From: Aquabacterium sp. OR-4
Lineage (GTDB): Bacteria > Pseudomonadota > Gammaproteobacteria > Burkholderiales > Burkholderiaceae_C
Direction of reading: 5' to 3'
Assembly (NCBI RefSeq): GCF_025290835.2
Contig: NZ_JAOCQD020000003.1
Span: 1-64,000 of the forward strand
DNA length: 64,000 nucleotides
Position 1 is the first letter of the stretch. Each line of letters begins with the position of its first letter. Positions 19,274-29,042 of the stretch are shown here, one piece after another. Position numbers and translations under genes: made by a program. The notes under the pieces are model-generated. The model had not been told where the DNA came from. It saw nothing but the letters and a program-made list of their open reading frames with translations, and did no database searches.

Positions 19274-20503
19274 ATGACGAAGCCGATCGGAACCCCGCTG
19301 TCCCCCAACGCCACCCGCGTGATGCTGCTGGGCAGCGGCGAGCTGGGCAAGGAGGTGCTGATCGCGCTGCAGCGCCTGGGCGTCGAGACCATTGCGGTCG
19401 ACCGCTACGACAACGCCCCCGGCCAGCAGGTGGCCCACCACGCGCGCACCATCACGATGAGCGATCCGGCCCAGCTGCGCGCCCTGATCGAGGCCGAGAA
19501 GCCCGACCTGGTGGTGCCCGAGATCGAGGCCATCGCCACGCCCGAGCTGCAGGCGCTGGAAGCCGAGGGCAAGGTGCGCGTGATCCCCACCGCCCGCGCC
19601 GCGCGCCTGACGATGGACCGCGAAGGCATCCGCCGCCTGGCCGCCGAGACGCTGGGGCTGCCCACCAGCCCCTATCAGTTCTGCGACTCGCTGGCCGAGC
19701 TGCAGGCGGCGATTGACGGGGGCATCGGCTACCCCTGCATCGTCAAGCCGGTGATGAGCAGCAGCGGCAAGGGCCAGAGCAAGATCGACTCGGCCGCCGA
19801 TGTGCAGAAGGCCTGGGACTACGCGATGGCCGGCGGCCGGGTCAGCCACGGCCGCGTGATCGTCGAGGGCTTCATCGACTTCGACTACGAGATCACCCAG
19901 CTCACCGTGCGCGCGCCGGGGCCCGACGGCCAGGTGCAGACCCACTTCTGCGAGCCCATCGGCCACATCCAGGTCAGCGGCGACTACGTGGAAAGCTGGC
20001 AGCCGCACCCGATGTCCGCCACCGCGCTGCAGCGCTCGCGCGAGATCGCCCAGGCCATCACCGACAACCTGGGCGTGGGGCTGGACGGACAGCCCTCCGG
20101 GTGGGGCCTCTTCGGCGTGGAGCTGTTCGTCAAGGGCGACGCGGTGTGGTTCAGCGAGGTGAGCCCGCGCCCGCACGACACCGGCATGGTGACCCTGATC
20201 ACGCAGTGGCAAAACGAGTTCGAGCTGCATGCGCGCGCCATCCTGGGCCTGCCGGTCGACACCACGCTCAAGAGCCCCGGTGCCAGCGCGGTGATCTATG
20301 GCGGCGTCGATGCGCAGGGCATCGTGTTTGACGGCGTGGCCGACGCGCTGGCCGTGCCCGGCACCGAGCTGCGCCTGTTCGGCAAGCCCGAGAGCTTTGC
20401 CAAGCGCCGCATGGGCGTGGCGCTGGCCCACGATGGCGACGTGGCCGTGGCCCGCCAGCGCGCCAAGCTGGCCGCCGGCAAGGTCAAGCCGCGCACGGCC
20501 TGA
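19274..20503 (+). CDS. purT: Formate-dependent GAR transformylase
   Basis: 409 residues, an ATP-grasp enzyme that makes formylglycinamide ribonucleotide from GAR, formate and ATP in purine synthesis, independent of folate. Characteristic strings are [42 protein letters not shown] (ATP-grasp loop), [24 protein letters not shown] and [17 protein letters not shown]. The ATG at 19274 is preferred over one four codons upstream. It is divergent from the YcaQ-like gene. Confidence 0.97.
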   Translation: MTKPIGTPLSPNATRVMLLGSGELGKEVLIALQRLGVETIAVDRYDNAPGQQVAHHARTITMSDPAQLRALIEAEKPDLVVPEIEAIATPELQALEAEGKVRVIPTARAARLTMDREGIRRLAAETLGLPTSPYQFCDSLAELQAAIDGGIGYPCIVKPVMSSSGKGQSKIDSAADVQKAWDYAMAGGRVSHGRVIVEGFIDFDYEITQLTVRAPGPDGQVQTHFCEPIGHIQVSGDYVESWQPHPMSATALQRSREIAQAITDNLGVGLDGQPSGWGLFGVELFVKGDAVWFSEVSPRPHDTGMVTLITQWQNEFELHARAILGLPVDTTLKSPGASAVIYGGVDAQGIVFDGVADALAVPGTELRLFGKPESFAKRRMGVALAHDGDVAVARQRAKLAAGKVKPRTA

Positions 20504-20625
20504 GCGGCGTTGGCGCCGGGTAGCGGCGGGCCGCAGCGCCCGCCGGCCTGTCTGCCTGCCCGCCTGCCGGCGCCGTCACCCCTGCGACCCCCGGGCACCG
20601 GGCCGGGCCTTCACAATCGCCAGCC

Positions 20626-21606
20626 ATGCCTGCCGCCATCCACACCCGCGCGACGGACCCGTTCGACGGCCTCACCGTGCTCGAGCGCGGCTGGCTGTCG
20701 TCGAACAACCTGCTGATCCACCCGGCGCGCGGCGAGGCCGGCGCGCTGCTGGTGGACGCCGGCCATGTCAACCATGCCGGGCAGACGCTGGCCCTGGTGC
20801 GCCAGGCGCTGCGCGAGGCGCCGCTGGCCGGCATCGTCAACACCCATCTGCATTCTGACCACTGCGGTGGCAATGCCGCGCTGCAGGCGGCCTTTGGCGC
20901 GCCGCTGCGGGTGCCGCCAGGCCAGGCGCAGCAGGTGCGCGACTGGTTCGACGCCGCGCCCGCCGTGGGCGCCGACGGCGTGGGCCTCAGCTGGGACGGC
21001 ACCGGCCAGCGCCTGGCGCCGTTTCGCCCCGATGGCGTGCTGCCGCCCGGCGAGCCGCTGCTGGCCGGTGGCCGCGAATGGCAGGTGCTGCCCGCACCGG
21101 GCCACGACCCCGACTCGGTGATGCTGTTCGATGCCGCCCACGGCCTGCTGGTGTCGGCCGACGCGCTGTGGGAGCACGGCTTCGGCGTGGTGTTTCCCGA
21201 GATCGAGGGCGAGCCCGGTTTTGACGACGTGGGCGCGGTGCTCGAGCAGATCGCCGCGCTGCCGGTGCGCTGGGTGGTGCCCGGCCATGGCGCGCCGTTC
21301 AGCGACGTGGGCGCGGCGCTGGCGCGCGCGCGCTCGCGCCTGGCCGGTTTTCAGGCCGACCCGGCCCGCCATGCCCGGCATGCGGTGAAGGTGCTGCTCA
21401 AGTACCACCTGATGGAAGAGCGCGCGCAGCCGCTCGCGGCCCTGCTCGACTGGGCCGAGGCCACGCCGCTGCTGTGCAGCACCTGGGCGCAGCACCCGCC
21501 GCGCGGCGTGGCGCGCGCACGCGACTGGCTGCTGCAGCTGCTGCACGAGCTGGCCGCGGCCGGCGCGCTGGCGGTGGACGGCGCGATGGTGACCGACCGC
21601 GCCTGA
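20626..21606 (+). CDS. Metallo-beta-lactamase-fold hydrolase
   Basis: 326 residues with an intact MBL zinc site: HLHSDH (His74, His76, Asp78, His79), a later His in PAPGHDPDS, the Asp in LLVSADALW, and the last His in VVPGHGAPF. A C-terminal helical part of about 90 residues follows, as in many hydrolases of thioester or lactone type. It could act on thioesters (glyoxalase II-like), lactones or other esters; nothing in the neighbourhood decides this. It follows purT by 122 bp that hold no clear element. Confidence 0.9.
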   Translation: MPAAIHTRATDPFDGLTVLERGWLSSNNLLIHPARGEAGALLVDAGHVNHAGQTLALVRQALREAPLAGIVNTHLHSDHCGGNAALQAAFGAPLRVPPGQAQQVRDWFDAAPAVGADGVGLSWDGTGQRLAPFRPDGVLPPGEPLLAGGREWQVLPAPGHDPDSVMLFDAAHGLLVSADALWEHGFGVVFPEIEGEPGFDDVGAVLEQIAALPVRWVVPGHGAPFSDVGAALARARSRLAGFQADPARHARHAVKVLLKYHLMEERAQPLAALLDWAEATPLLCSTWAQHPPRGVARARDWLLQLLHELAAAGALAVDGAMVTDRA

Positions 21607-21708
21607 GCGCCCGGGGCTCAAGTTGCCGCCCGGGGCGGCCGATACACAGACTCGATGGTCCGGCTTGGCCGGCGCCCTGTTGTCCATTGAGCGCGCGCAA
21701 AAACACCC

Positions 21709-22668
21709 ATGTCCGAAGCCCCCACCCTGGCCGCCAAGCTCTTGTTGCTGGAGCACGACCCGCGTCACTACCAGACACTGTGGGATCTGGCCCAGTCGCT
21801 GGGACTGGTGGCGTTGCCGCGCAGTGCCACCGATGCCCTGCCCACGCTGGCCCAGCACAAGGACCTGGGCGGCGTGATGCTGGCCGAAGACCTGCCCTGC
21901 GAAAGCGGCGATGCCCTGTCGCTGGCCCGGGCCATCCACCGCCAGCGGCCCGAGCTGCCGATCTTTCTGCGCCGCACCGGCGATGCGCCGCTGGCCGATG
22001 ACCTGAAGCTCAGCCTGGCCCATGCCTGGACCGGGCTCGACACGCTGCGCGAGGCCCTCAACAAGAGCCTGTTCAGCCTGCGCTACCCGCCCGAGCTGGT
22101 CAATGGCGTGGTCGAGCTGACCTCGGGCGCCATCCGCTCGATGTTTCCGAATGCCCAGGTCGACAACGAGCCGCCCTATGTGGTGCACGACCGCATCATC
22201 TTCGGCCAGGTGTCGACGCTGATCGCGCTGGAAAGCACCTGGTGCCGCGGCTACATGATGCTGCAGACCGAGGAGAGCGCGCTGCGCCAGGGCATGCTGC
22301 AGGGCTTTGGCTACGAAGGCGTGGGCGGCGACCTCAACTTCCGCGAGCTCAACAACCTGCTGGGCGAGACCACCAACCTGATCTGGGGCGCGTTCAAGAA
22401 CCGCTACATCCCGCCGCAGGCCTTTGCCACGCAGCAGACCCAGGTGCCCATCGTCATCAACCACGAGCAGAAGTACATCTCCTTCGGCTCGCAGGACCCG
22501 CAGCTGTGCATCCGCTACCAGCTGTCCGATCCGCGCCGGCCGGGCCTGCCGCCGCTGGTGATCGTGCAGCGGCTGATCTTCAACCTGCTCTGGTCACCCG
22601 AGAAGTTCACCGAGTTTTCAGCCGCCCCGCCAGAGGCCGGCGGCACCGGCGAGCTCGAACTGTTCTGA
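21709..22668 (+). CDS. Two-domain protein: degenerate receiver plus CheX-like phosphatase domain
   Basis: 319 residues. The first 125 look like a response-regulator fold (AKLLLLEHDPRHYQTLWDLA) whose acidic pocket is poorly kept. The second part, from about residue 130, resembles CheC/CheX CheY-phosphatases: the signature Glu213-x-x-Asn216 sits in RELNNLLGETTNL. It is followed 56 bp later by a CheY-like single-domain regulator, which is the obvious dephosphorylation partner. No other chemotaxis genes are in the window. The domain call is by motif; the match to classical CheX is moderate. Confidence 0.8.
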   Translation: MSEAPTLAAKLLLLEHDPRHYQTLWDLAQSLGLVALPRSATDALPTLAQHKDLGGVMLAEDLPCESGDALSLARAIHRQRPELPIFLRRTGDAPLADDLKLSLAHAWTGLDTLREALNKSLFSLRYPPELVNGVVELTSGAIRSMFPNAQVDNEPPYVVHDRIIFGQVSTLIALESTWCRGYMMLQTEESALRQGMLQGFGYEGVGGDLNFRELNNLLGETTNLIWGAFKNRYIPPQAFATQQTQVPIVINHEQKYISFGSQDPQLCIRYQLSDPRRPGLPPLVIVQRLIFNLLWSPEKFTEFSAAPPEAGGTGELELF

Positions 22669-22724
22669 CGCGGCAGCAAGCGCCGCGCTCCACACCCACT
22701 ACACCGTCCGTCAGAGGTACCCAC

Positions 22725-23096
22725 ATGGCCAACGTCCTGGTCGTCGACGACTCCAGCACGATGCGTGAGATCGTCTCCACCTTCCTCAGCCGCAACGGCT
22801 TCGACGTGGCCGTGGCCAGCGATGGCCGCGAGGGCCTGGCGCAGCTGGGCAAGTTTCCGGACATCCGGCTGATCGTCAGCGACATCAACATGCCCAACAT
22901 GGACGGCCTGACCATGGCCGAGAAGATCCGCACCGAGCTGGGCAACAAGGACGTGCGCATCGTCATGCTCACCACCGAGGACAACAGCGCCATCCGCGCG
23001 CGTGGCCGCGAGGTGGGGGTCACCGGCTGGATCGTCAAGCCCTTTCGCGGCGACGCGGTGCTGGGCCCGTTCCGCAAGTTCTGCGGCATGGCCTGA
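22725..23096 (+). CDS. CheY-like single-domain response regulator
   Basis: 123 residues, receiver domain only. Asp8 and Asp9 form the acidic pocket, Asp53 in IVSDINMP is the phospho-acceptor, Thr83/84 the switch, and Lys105 in WIVKPF the conserved lysine. A start SD-like gaggtacc precedes the ATG. No output domain, so it should act by protein contact or as a phosphate sink. It is co-oriented with, and probably co-transcribed with, the CheX-like gene just upstream. Confidence 0.93.
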   Translation: MANVLVVDDSSTMREIVSTFLSRNGFDVAVASDGREGLAQLGKFPDIRLIVSDINMPNMDGLTMAEKIRTELGNKDVRIVMLTTEDNSAIRARGREVGVTGWIVKPFRGDAVLGPFRKFCGMA

Positions 23097-23118
23097 GCGC
23101 GCGGCCGCGGCCATGCAA

Positions 23119-23142
23119 AAGGGCGGCCCGCGGGCCGCCCTT
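23119..23142. terminator. Bidirectional hairpin terminator
   Basis: A perfect 24-bp palindrome built on GGGCGGCCCG/CGGGCCGCCC with AAAA on its left side and a short T-containing run on its right. It lies between the convergent cheY-like and metK genes, so it can stop transcription from both sides. Confidence 0.75.
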
Positions 23143-23183
23143 GCTGTTGGTGCCGCGGGCGCGCGTGGCGCCCGGCGCGGTGC

Positions 23184-24368
23184 TTACTTCAGGCCCGCGG
23201 CCTCGCGCAGCGCGGCAGCCTTGTCGGTGCGCTCCCAGGTGAACTCGGGCTCGTCGCGGCCGAAGTGGCCGTAGGCGGCGGTCTTCTGGTAGATCGGGCG
23301 CAGCAGGTCCAGCATCTGGATGATGCCCTTGGGGCGCAGGTCGAAGTGCGCTTCCACCAGCTTGGCGATCTCGCTGTCGGGGATCACGCCGGTGCCTTCG
23401 GTGTAGACCGTGATGTTCATCGGCTTGGCCACGCCGATGGCATAGGCCACCTGCACCTGGCACTGCTTGGCCAGGCCCGCGGCGACCACGTTCTTGGCCA
23501 CGTAGCGTGCGGCATAGGCGGCCGAGCGGTCGACCTTGCTCGGGTCCTTGCCCGAGAAGGCACCGCCGCCGTGCGGGCAGGCGCCGCCGTAGGTGTCGAC
23601 GATGATCTTGCGGCCGGTCAGGCCGCAATCGCCCTGCGGGCCACCGATCACGAAGCGACCGGTCGGGTTGACCAGGTAGCGCGTCTCCTTGATCCACTCG
23701 GCCGGCAGCACCGGCTTGATGATCTCCTCGATCACGGCGTCGATGAAGCTCTGCTTCATCTTGGTGGGCGTTTCGCTCTGGTCGGGGCTGTGCTGGGTGC
23801 TGAGCACCACGGTGTCGATGCTGTGCGGCTTGCCATCCACATAGCGCATCGTCACCTGGCTCTTGGCGTCGGGACGCAGGAAGGGCAGGCGGCCGTCCTT
23901 GCGCAGCTGCGCCTGGCGCTCGACCAGGCGGTGCGCGTAGTGGATCGGCGCGGGCATCAGGCTGGGCGTCTCGTTGCAGGCGTAGCCGAACATCAGGCCC
24001 TGGTCACCGGCGCCGGTGTTCAGGTGGTCGTCGCTGGCGTGGTCGACGCCCTGCGCGATGTCGTTGCTCTGCTTGTCGTAGGCCACCAGCACCGCGCAGC
24101 CCTTGTAGTCGATGCCGTACTCGGTGTTGTCGTAGCCGATGCGCTTGATGGTGTCGCGCGCGACCTGGATGTAGTCGACATTGGCCTGCGTGGTGATCTC
24201 GCCGGCCAGCACCACCAGACCGGTGTTGGTCAGGGTCTCGGCGGCCACGCGGCTGCGCGGGTCTTGCGCGAAGATCGCGTCGAGGATCGCGTCGGAGATC
24301 TGGTCGGCCACCTTGTCGGGATGGCCCTCCGACACGGACTCGGACGTGAAGAGGAAGTCGTTCGCCAT
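23184..24368 (-). CDS. metK: S-adenosylmethionine synthetase
   Basis: 394 residues, full length. It makes SAM from methionine and ATP. Family strings are [20 protein letters not shown], the [16 protein letters not shown]/metal segment, [20 protein letters not shown] and [19 protein letters not shown]. The gene stands alone, convergent to the cheY-like gene and divergent from the acyltransferase pair. I looked for a SAM-type riboswitch in the 180 bp upstream and saw none that I could recognise. Confidence 0.98.
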   Translation of the reverse strand: MANDFLFTSESVSEGHPDKVADQISDAILDAIFAQDPRSRVAAETLTNTGLVVLAGEITTQANVDYIQVARDTIKRIGYDNTEYGIDYKGCAVLVAYDKQSNDIAQGVDHASDDHLNTGAGDQGLMFGYACNETPSLMPAPIHYAHRLVERQAQLRKDGRLPFLRPDAKSQVTMRYVDGKPHSIDTVVLSTQHSPDQSETPTKMKQSFIDAVIEEIIKPVLPAEWIKETRYLVNPTGRFVIGGPQGDCGLTGRKIIVDTYGGACPHGGGAFSGKDPSKVDRSAAYAARYVAKNVVAAGLAKQCQVQVAYAIGVAKPMNITVYTEGTGVIPDSEIAKLVEAHFDLRPKGIIQMLDLLRPIYQKTAAYGHFGRDEPEFTWERTDKAAALREAAGLK

Positions 24369-24551
24369 TCAATACACTCCAGTGATGTTGAAAAACGCGT
24401 CGCCGTTTCAACGTCAAGGAGGCGGCGAACGCTTTAGCGGTGTTTGGCGTGCGCGGTGCCCGAAGGCGCCAGGCTGCACGGCGTGGACTTGCACCACGCA
24501 TCGCCCCGCAAGTTGTCCTTTAACTCGGCGATTGCGCCCATTATAAGAAGC

Positions 24552-25439
24552 ATGCTGTCGCTGATGCGCTGGTTAGGCCGGCTTTCCCTGATCAATTTGC
24601 AGCGGCTTGGCAGTGCGCTGGGCTGGCTGGCCTATGCGCTGTCGGGCGCCTACCGGCAGCGCCTGCGCGCCCATGTGCAGCAGGCCGGCTTCGGCCCGGT
24701 GGTGCGGCGCCAGGCCGTGGCGGCGGCCGGCCGCATGGTGGCCGAGCTGCCCTGGCTGTGGCTGCGCCCGCTGGACCGGCCGCTGGGTGCGCGGGTGCAG
24801 TGGCAGGGTGCGGCGCTGATCGAGCAGGCGCTCGACGCCGGCCGCGGCCTGGTGCTGCTGACGCCGCACCTGGGCAGCTTCGAGGTCTGCGCGCAGGCCA
24901 TTGCCGAACGCTGGGGCCAGCGCACCCGGCTTACCGCGATGTACCGCCCGGCGCGTCAGCCATGGCTGCGCACGCTGCAGGAAACCGCACGCAACCGCCC
25001 CGGCCTGGCCACCGCACCGGCGGCGCTGGCGGGGGTGCGCCAGATGATCCGCGCGCTGCGCCGCGGCGAGTGCGTGGGCGTGCTGCCCGACCAGGTGCCG
25101 CCCGAAGGCATGGGCGTGTGGGCGCCGTTTTTCGGTCGTCCGGCCTACACCATGACCCTGGCCTCGCGCCTGGTGCAGCAGACCGGCGCCGCCTGGCTGC
25201 TGATCTGGGCCGAGCGCCTGCCGCAGGGGGCCGGCTGGGTGCTGCGGGTGAGCGAACCCAGCGCCGCGCTGCCGGCCACCGCCAACAGCGACGCCGCGCT
25301 GCAACTGGCCTGCGCCAGCGCGCTGAACGACGAGATGGCGCGCCTGATCGCCCAGCAGCCCGGCCAGTACCTGTGGGGCTACCACCGCTACAAGCAGCCG
25401 CGCCGTGTGCAGGCCGTCACCGGCGAGGAGGCCGCATGA
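24552..25439 (+). CDS. LpxL/HtrB-like lysophospholipid acyltransferase (first of a pair)
   Basis: 295 residues. These inner-membrane enzymes add late acyl chains to lipid A or related lipids. One hydrophobic N-terminal helix is followed by the catalytic HxxxxE motif in TPHLGSFE, then VLPDQVPPEGMGVWAPFFG, a family-typical substrate segment, and LWGYHRYK near the C-terminus. The normal motif HxxxxD is here HxxxxE, as in many HtrB-type proteins. A second enzyme of the same family follows after 58 bp, so the two probably act on successive acylation steps. Confidence 0.9.
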   Translation: MLSLMRWLGRLSLINLQRLGSALGWLAYALSGAYRQRLRAHVQQAGFGPVVRRQAVAAAGRMVAELPWLWLRPLDRPLGARVQWQGAALIEQALDAGRGLVLLTPHLGSFEVCAQAIAERWGQRTRLTAMYRPARQPWLRTLQETARNRPGLATAPAALAGVRQMIRALRRGECVGVLPDQVPPEGMGVWAPFFGRPAYTMTLASRLVQQTGAAWLLIWAERLPQGAGWVLRVSEPSAALPATANSDAALQLACASALNDEMARLIAQQPGQYLWGYHRYKQPRRVQAVTGEEAA

Positions 25440-25497
25440 GGGCGCCACACCGGGCTGGGGCCGGGTTGCCGCGCAGCGCCGCGCCGGGGGCGCTGCG

Positions 25498-26412
25498 GTG
25501 AGCGCCGGCCGTTCGGCCAGCGCCGCCGCGCAATGGGGCGCGCGCCTGCTGCTGGGCCTGCTGTGGCTGCTGCACCTGCTGCCGCTGGGCGTGCAGGCGG
25601 CCATCGGGCGCGGGCTGGGCCGCAGCCTGTATGCGCTGGCCGGCAGCCGGCGCCGGGTGGCGCTGCGCAACATCGCGCTGTGCCAGCCGCAGCTGGACGA
25701 CGCCGCGCGCGAGCGGCTGGCGCGCGAGCACTTCCAGTGGCTGGCGCGCAGCCTGCTGGAGCGCGGCCTGCTCTGGTATGCCTCGCACGCGCGCTTGCGC
25801 CGGCTGATCCATGTGGAAGGCGAGGTCGACTGGGCCGAGCGCCACCCCGACACGCCGGTGATGTGGCTGGTGCCGCACTTCGTGGCGCTGGACGTGGCGG
25901 GCGTGGCCACGCAGCTGTTCCAGCGCCGCCAGGTGGGCTCGATCTACCAGGCGCAGAGCAACCCGGTGTTCGATGCCGCGATGCGCCGTGGCCGGCTGCG
26001 CTTCGGCCTGGGCCAGGTGTTCTCGCGCGGTGAGCGCGCGCTGCCGCTGATCCGTGCGGTGCGTCAGGGCTGCGTGTTCTTCAACCTGCCCGACATGGAT
26101 TTCGGCGCGCGCGATGCGGGCTTCGTGCCCTTCTTCGGCGTGCCGGCGGCCACGCTGCTGGCGCCGGCGCGCATGGCGCGCTCGCTGCGCATGGTGGTGC
26201 AGCCGGTGGTGGCCGAGCTGTTGCCCGGGGGCCAGGGCTACCGGGTGCGCTTTCTGGCGCCCTGGACCGACTTTCCGGGTGACGATGACCTGGCCGCGGC
26301 GCGGCGCATGAACGCCTGGATCGAGCACGAGGTGCTGCAGCAGCCGGCGCAGTACCTGTGGGTGCACCGGCGCTTCAAGACGCGGCCGCCGGGCGAGGCC
26401 CCGCTGTACTGA
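25498..26412 (+). CDS. LpxL/LpxM-like lipid A acyltransferase (second of a pair)
   Basis: 304 residues starting at GTG 25498. An N-terminal membrane helix precedes the catalytic HxxxxD motif in VPHFVALD, then [36 protein letters not shown] and [15 protein letters not shown], all usual for LpxL/LpxM. The GTG is the first start codon that gives a normal N-terminus; the longer in-frame reading is very Arg/Pro-rich and overlaps the preceding gene. It lies just ahead of dapF, an arrangement common in Burkholderiales. Confidence 0.9.
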   Translation: MSAGRSASAAAQWGARLLLGLLWLLHLLPLGVQAAIGRGLGRSLYALAGSRRRVALRNIALCQPQLDDAARERLAREHFQWLARSLLERGLLWYASHARLRRLIHVEGEVDWAERHPDTPVMWLVPHFVALDVAGVATQLFQRRQVGSIYQAQSNPVFDAAMRRGRLRFGLGQVFSRGERALPLIRAVRQGCVFFNLPDMDFGARDAGFVPFFGVPAATLLAPARMARSLRMVVQPVVAELLPGGQGYRVRFLAPWTDFPGDDDLAAARRMNAWIEHEVLQQPAQYLWVHRRFKTRPPGEAPLY

Positions 26413-26497
26413 GCGCGCCGGCCTGGGTGCGCCGGCCCGCCGGCAGCGGCCCGGCGCCAGACCGCAGCGGCCGTTGACCGCAGCGGATAATGCCGCG

Positions 26498-27361
26498 ATG
26501 CGATTGACTTTCACCAAGATGCAGGGCGCGGGCAACGACTTCGTCGTGCTCGACGCCACGCGCGCGCCGATCGAGCTCACGCGCGAGCAACTGCGCCGCC
26601 TGGGCGACCGCCGCTTCGGCGTGGGCGCCGACCAGATCCTGATGGTCGAGCCGGCGCGCAGCGCCGAGGTCGACTTCCGCTACCGCATCTTCAACAACAC
26701 CGGCGACGAGGTCGAGCACTGCGGCAACGGCGCGCGCTGCTTCGTGCGCTTCGTGCACGAGCGCGGCCTGACCACGCAGCGCACCGTGAAGGTCGAGACG
26801 GTGAACAACCGCCTCGAGCTGACGCTGCAGGACGATGGCCGCGTCACGGTGGACATGAACCGCCCGATCTTCGAGCTCGATCGTGTGCCCTTCGATGCCC
26901 AGGGCCTGGTGCCGCGCCTGGAGGGTGGCAACGGCGGCTTTGCGCTGTGGCCGCTGGACGTGGGCGAGGGCCGGCGCGTCGAGGTGGCGGTGTTGTCGAT
27001 GGGCAATCCGCATGCGGTGCAGCGGGTGGGCGATGTGCGCGAGGCGCCGGTCACGGCCCTGGGGCCGCTGGTGGAAACGCACGCCCGCTTTGCGCGCAAG
27101 GTCAATGCCGGCTTCATGCAGGTGCTGGGCCGCGACGAGATCGCCCTGCGCGTGTGGGAGCGCGATGCCGGCGAAACCCTGGCCTGCGGCACCGGCGCCT
27201 GCGCCGCGGTGGTGGCGGGCATCCGCCTGGGCTGGCTGGACCGGCGTGTCAACGTGCAGGCCCGCGGCGGCCTGCTCACCGTGGAATGGCCGGCCGACGA
27301 CGCCAGCGTGCGCATGACCGGCCCGGCCGAAACCGTGTACCAAGGAGAGATCGAACTGTGA
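26498..27361 (+). CDS. dapF: Diaminopimelate epimerase
   Basis: 287 residues. It converts LL- to meso-diaminopimelate for lysine and peptidoglycan. Both catalytic cysteines are present, in HCGNGARC and LACGTGACA, and the start [14 protein letters not shown] is diagnostic. The ATG at 26498 fits family length. A ribosome site (aaggagag) for the next gene lies within its 3' end, and its stop overlaps the next start by four bases, so dapF, DUF484, xerC and rlmI form one tightly packed operon. Confidence 0.98.
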   Translation: MRLTFTKMQGAGNDFVVLDATRAPIELTREQLRRLGDRRFGVGADQILMVEPARSAEVDFRYRIFNNTGDEVEHCGNGARCFVRFVHERGLTTQRTVKVETVNNRLELTLQDDGRVTVDMNRPIFELDRVPFDAQGLVPRLEGGNGGFALWPLDVGEGRRVEVAVLSMGNPHAVQRVGDVREAPVTALGPLVETHARFARKVNAGFMQVLGRDEIALRVWERDAGETLACGTGACAAVVAGIRLGWLDRRVNVQARGGLLTVEWPADDASVRMTGPAETVYQGEIEL

Positions 27362-28038
27362 GCATCGAAGGCGCGATCACCGAGAACGACATTGCCAACT
27401 ACCTGGCCAACACGCCCGGGTTCTTCGAGCGCCATGCCGAGCTGCTGGCCAGCATCCAGCTCACCAGCCCGCATGGCCAGCGCGCCGTGTCGCTGCAGGA
27501 GCGGCAGATGGAAATGCTGCGCGAGAAGATCAAGGGCCTGGAGCACCGGATCATCGAGATGATCCGCCATGGCAACGAGAACATGGCCATCGCCGACCGG
27601 CTGCACCGCTACACCCGGGCCATCATGCTGGTGCGTTATGCCGGCAACATGCCCGACGTGCTGCTGTCCACGCTGCGCCACGAGTTCCTGATTCCGCAGG
27701 CCACGCTGCGCCTGTGGGGCATGGACGAGGCCTACGACGACCTCACCTACACCCAGGGCGTCAGCGACGACACCAAGGCGCTGGTGGGCAGTCTGGCGCT
27801 GCCCTATTGCGGCCTGAACTCGGGCTTCGAGGCAGTGGGCTGGCTCGAGGACGCCGGCACCGTGCAGTCGGTGGCATTGATCCCGCTGCGCAGCGGCCTG
27901 GCCGACGAGCCCTTCGGCCTGCTGGTGCTGGGTTCGCCCGACCCCACGCGCTACACGGCCGACATGGGCACCGATTTTCTGGTGCGCATCGGCGAGGTGG
28001 CGGGCGCGGGCCTGTCGCGCCTGCTGCCGATGAACTGA
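27358..28038 (+). CDS. DUF484 family protein
   Basis: 226 residues, GTG start overlapping the dapF stop (GTGA). DUF484 proteins are GAF-like and nearly always sit between dapF and xerC; their role is not settled. Seen here: [20 protein letters not shown] at the N-terminus, the coiled helix [19 protein letters not shown], and the C-terminal [21 protein letters not shown]. The conserved placement suggests a link to XerC or to the cell-wall gene, but nothing in the sequence shows it. Confidence 0.92.
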   Translation: MSIEGAITENDIANYLANTPGFFERHAELLASIQLTSPHGQRAVSLQERQMEMLREKIKGLEHRIIEMIRHGNENMAIADRLHRYTRAIMLVRYAGNMPDVLLSTLRHEFLIPQATLRLWGMDEAYDDLTYTQGVSDDTKALVGSLALPYCGLNSGFEAVGWLEDAGTVQSVALIPLRSGLADEPFGLLVLGSPDPTRYTADMGTDFLVRIGEVAGAGLSRLLPMN

Positions 28039-28049
28039 CGCCGCGGCAC

Positions 28050-29042
28050 ATGGCCACGGCCCGGCACGCCGCGCAAGCCGAGCAGGCAGGGGTGGGCACA
28101 CCCTCGCGCCGGCCGCTGGCGGCAGACATCGAGGCCTTTTTGCAGCACCTGCGCGTGGCGCGCCGGCTGGCACCGCGCACCGTGGCCATGTACACCGATG
28201 CGCTGCACTGGCTGCAGCAGTCGGCCGCCGACGACGATGTGCCGCTGGGCCAGGCGCGGGCCCACCACATCCGGGCCTGGATGGCGCAGCTGCGCGAGCG
28301 CGGCCTGGGGCCGCGCAGCATCGCCATCGCGCTGGCGGCCTGGCGCGGCCTGTACCGGCACTGGGGGCGCGAGCTGAGGGTCTCGCACAACCCGGTGGAC
28401 GGCCTGCGTCCGCCCAAGGCGCCCAAGCCGCTGCCCAAGGCGCTGTCGGTGGACCAGGCCATGGCCCTGGCCGACCAGCCGGTGCCCACCGAGAACCCAG
28501 TGCTGGCGGCCCGCGACCATGCCATCGTTGAGCTGCTGTACGGCTGCGGCCTGCGCGTGGGCGAGCTGGTGGGCCTGGACGCGCTGCCCGGCCCGCAGGC
28601 CGCCGGCTGGATCGACCCGGCCGAGGGCACGGCCCATGTGCTGGGCAAGGGCAGCAAGCGGCGCAGCGTGCCGGTGGGCCGTGCGGCGCTGCAGGCGCTG
28701 ACCGACTGGCTGGCGGTGCGCGCCCAGATGGCGCCGCCCGACGAGCCGGCGCTGTTTGTCACCCGCCACGGCACCCGGCTCAGCAGCAGCCAGGTGCGCA
28801 CCCGCATCACCGCGCTGGGCCAGGCCGCCGGCCTGCCCACCGGCGTGCACCCGCACATGCTGCGCCACAGCTATGCCTCGCACCTGCTGCAAAGCAGCGG
28901 CGACCTGCGCGGCGTGCAGGAGCTGCTGGGCCACGCCAGCATCAGCACCACGCAGATCTACACCAAGCTCGACTTTCAGCACCTGGCCAAGGTGTACGAC
29001 GCCGCCCATCCGCGGGCCAAGAAGAAGCAGACCAGCCCATGA
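28050..29042 (+). CDS. xerC: Tyrosine recombinase XerC
   Basis: 330 residues. XerC with XerD resolves chromosome dimers at dif. The SAM-like N-terminal core-binding domain is followed by a catalytic domain with the tyrosine-recombinase residues: Arg in GCGLRVGELV, Lys in GKGSKRR, HMLRHSYASHLL (His, Arg), LLGHASISTTQIYTKLD with the His and the nucleophile Tyr. It follows the dapF/DUF484 pair, the standard location for the housekeeping gene, so it is not a mobile-element integrase. Its stop overlaps the rlmI start (ATGA). Confidence 0.96.
   Translation: MATARHAAQAEQAGVGTPSRRPLAADIEAFLQHLRVARRLAPRTVAMYTDALHWLQQSAADDDVPLGQARAHHIRAWMAQLRERGLGPRSIAIALAAWRGLYRHWGRELRVSHNPVDGLRPPKAPKPLPKALSVDQAMALADQPVPTENPVLAARDHAIVELLYGCGLRVGELVGLDALPGPQAAGWIDPAEGTAHVLGKGSKRRSVPVGRAALQALTDWLAVRAQMAPPDEPALFVTRHGTRLSSSQVRTRITALGQAAGLPTGVHPHMLRHSYASHLLQSSGDLRGVQELLGHASISTTQIYTKLDFQHLAKVYDAAHPRAKKKQTSP

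Noticed and set aside
24513..24547. Promoter TTGTCC ... TATAAG before the first acyltransferase gene
   Set aside because: The spacing is 23 bp, too long for a sigma-70 promoter, and the -10 would leave almost no leader.
24369..24551. SAM-type riboswitch ahead of metK
   Set aside because: I could not find the conserved core of any SAM riboswitch class; only a small CGCT/AGCG hairpin is present.
28050..29042. xerC as the integrase of a mobile element
   Set aside because: It sits in the conserved dapF-DUF484-xerC order, so it is the chromosomal dimer-resolution gene.
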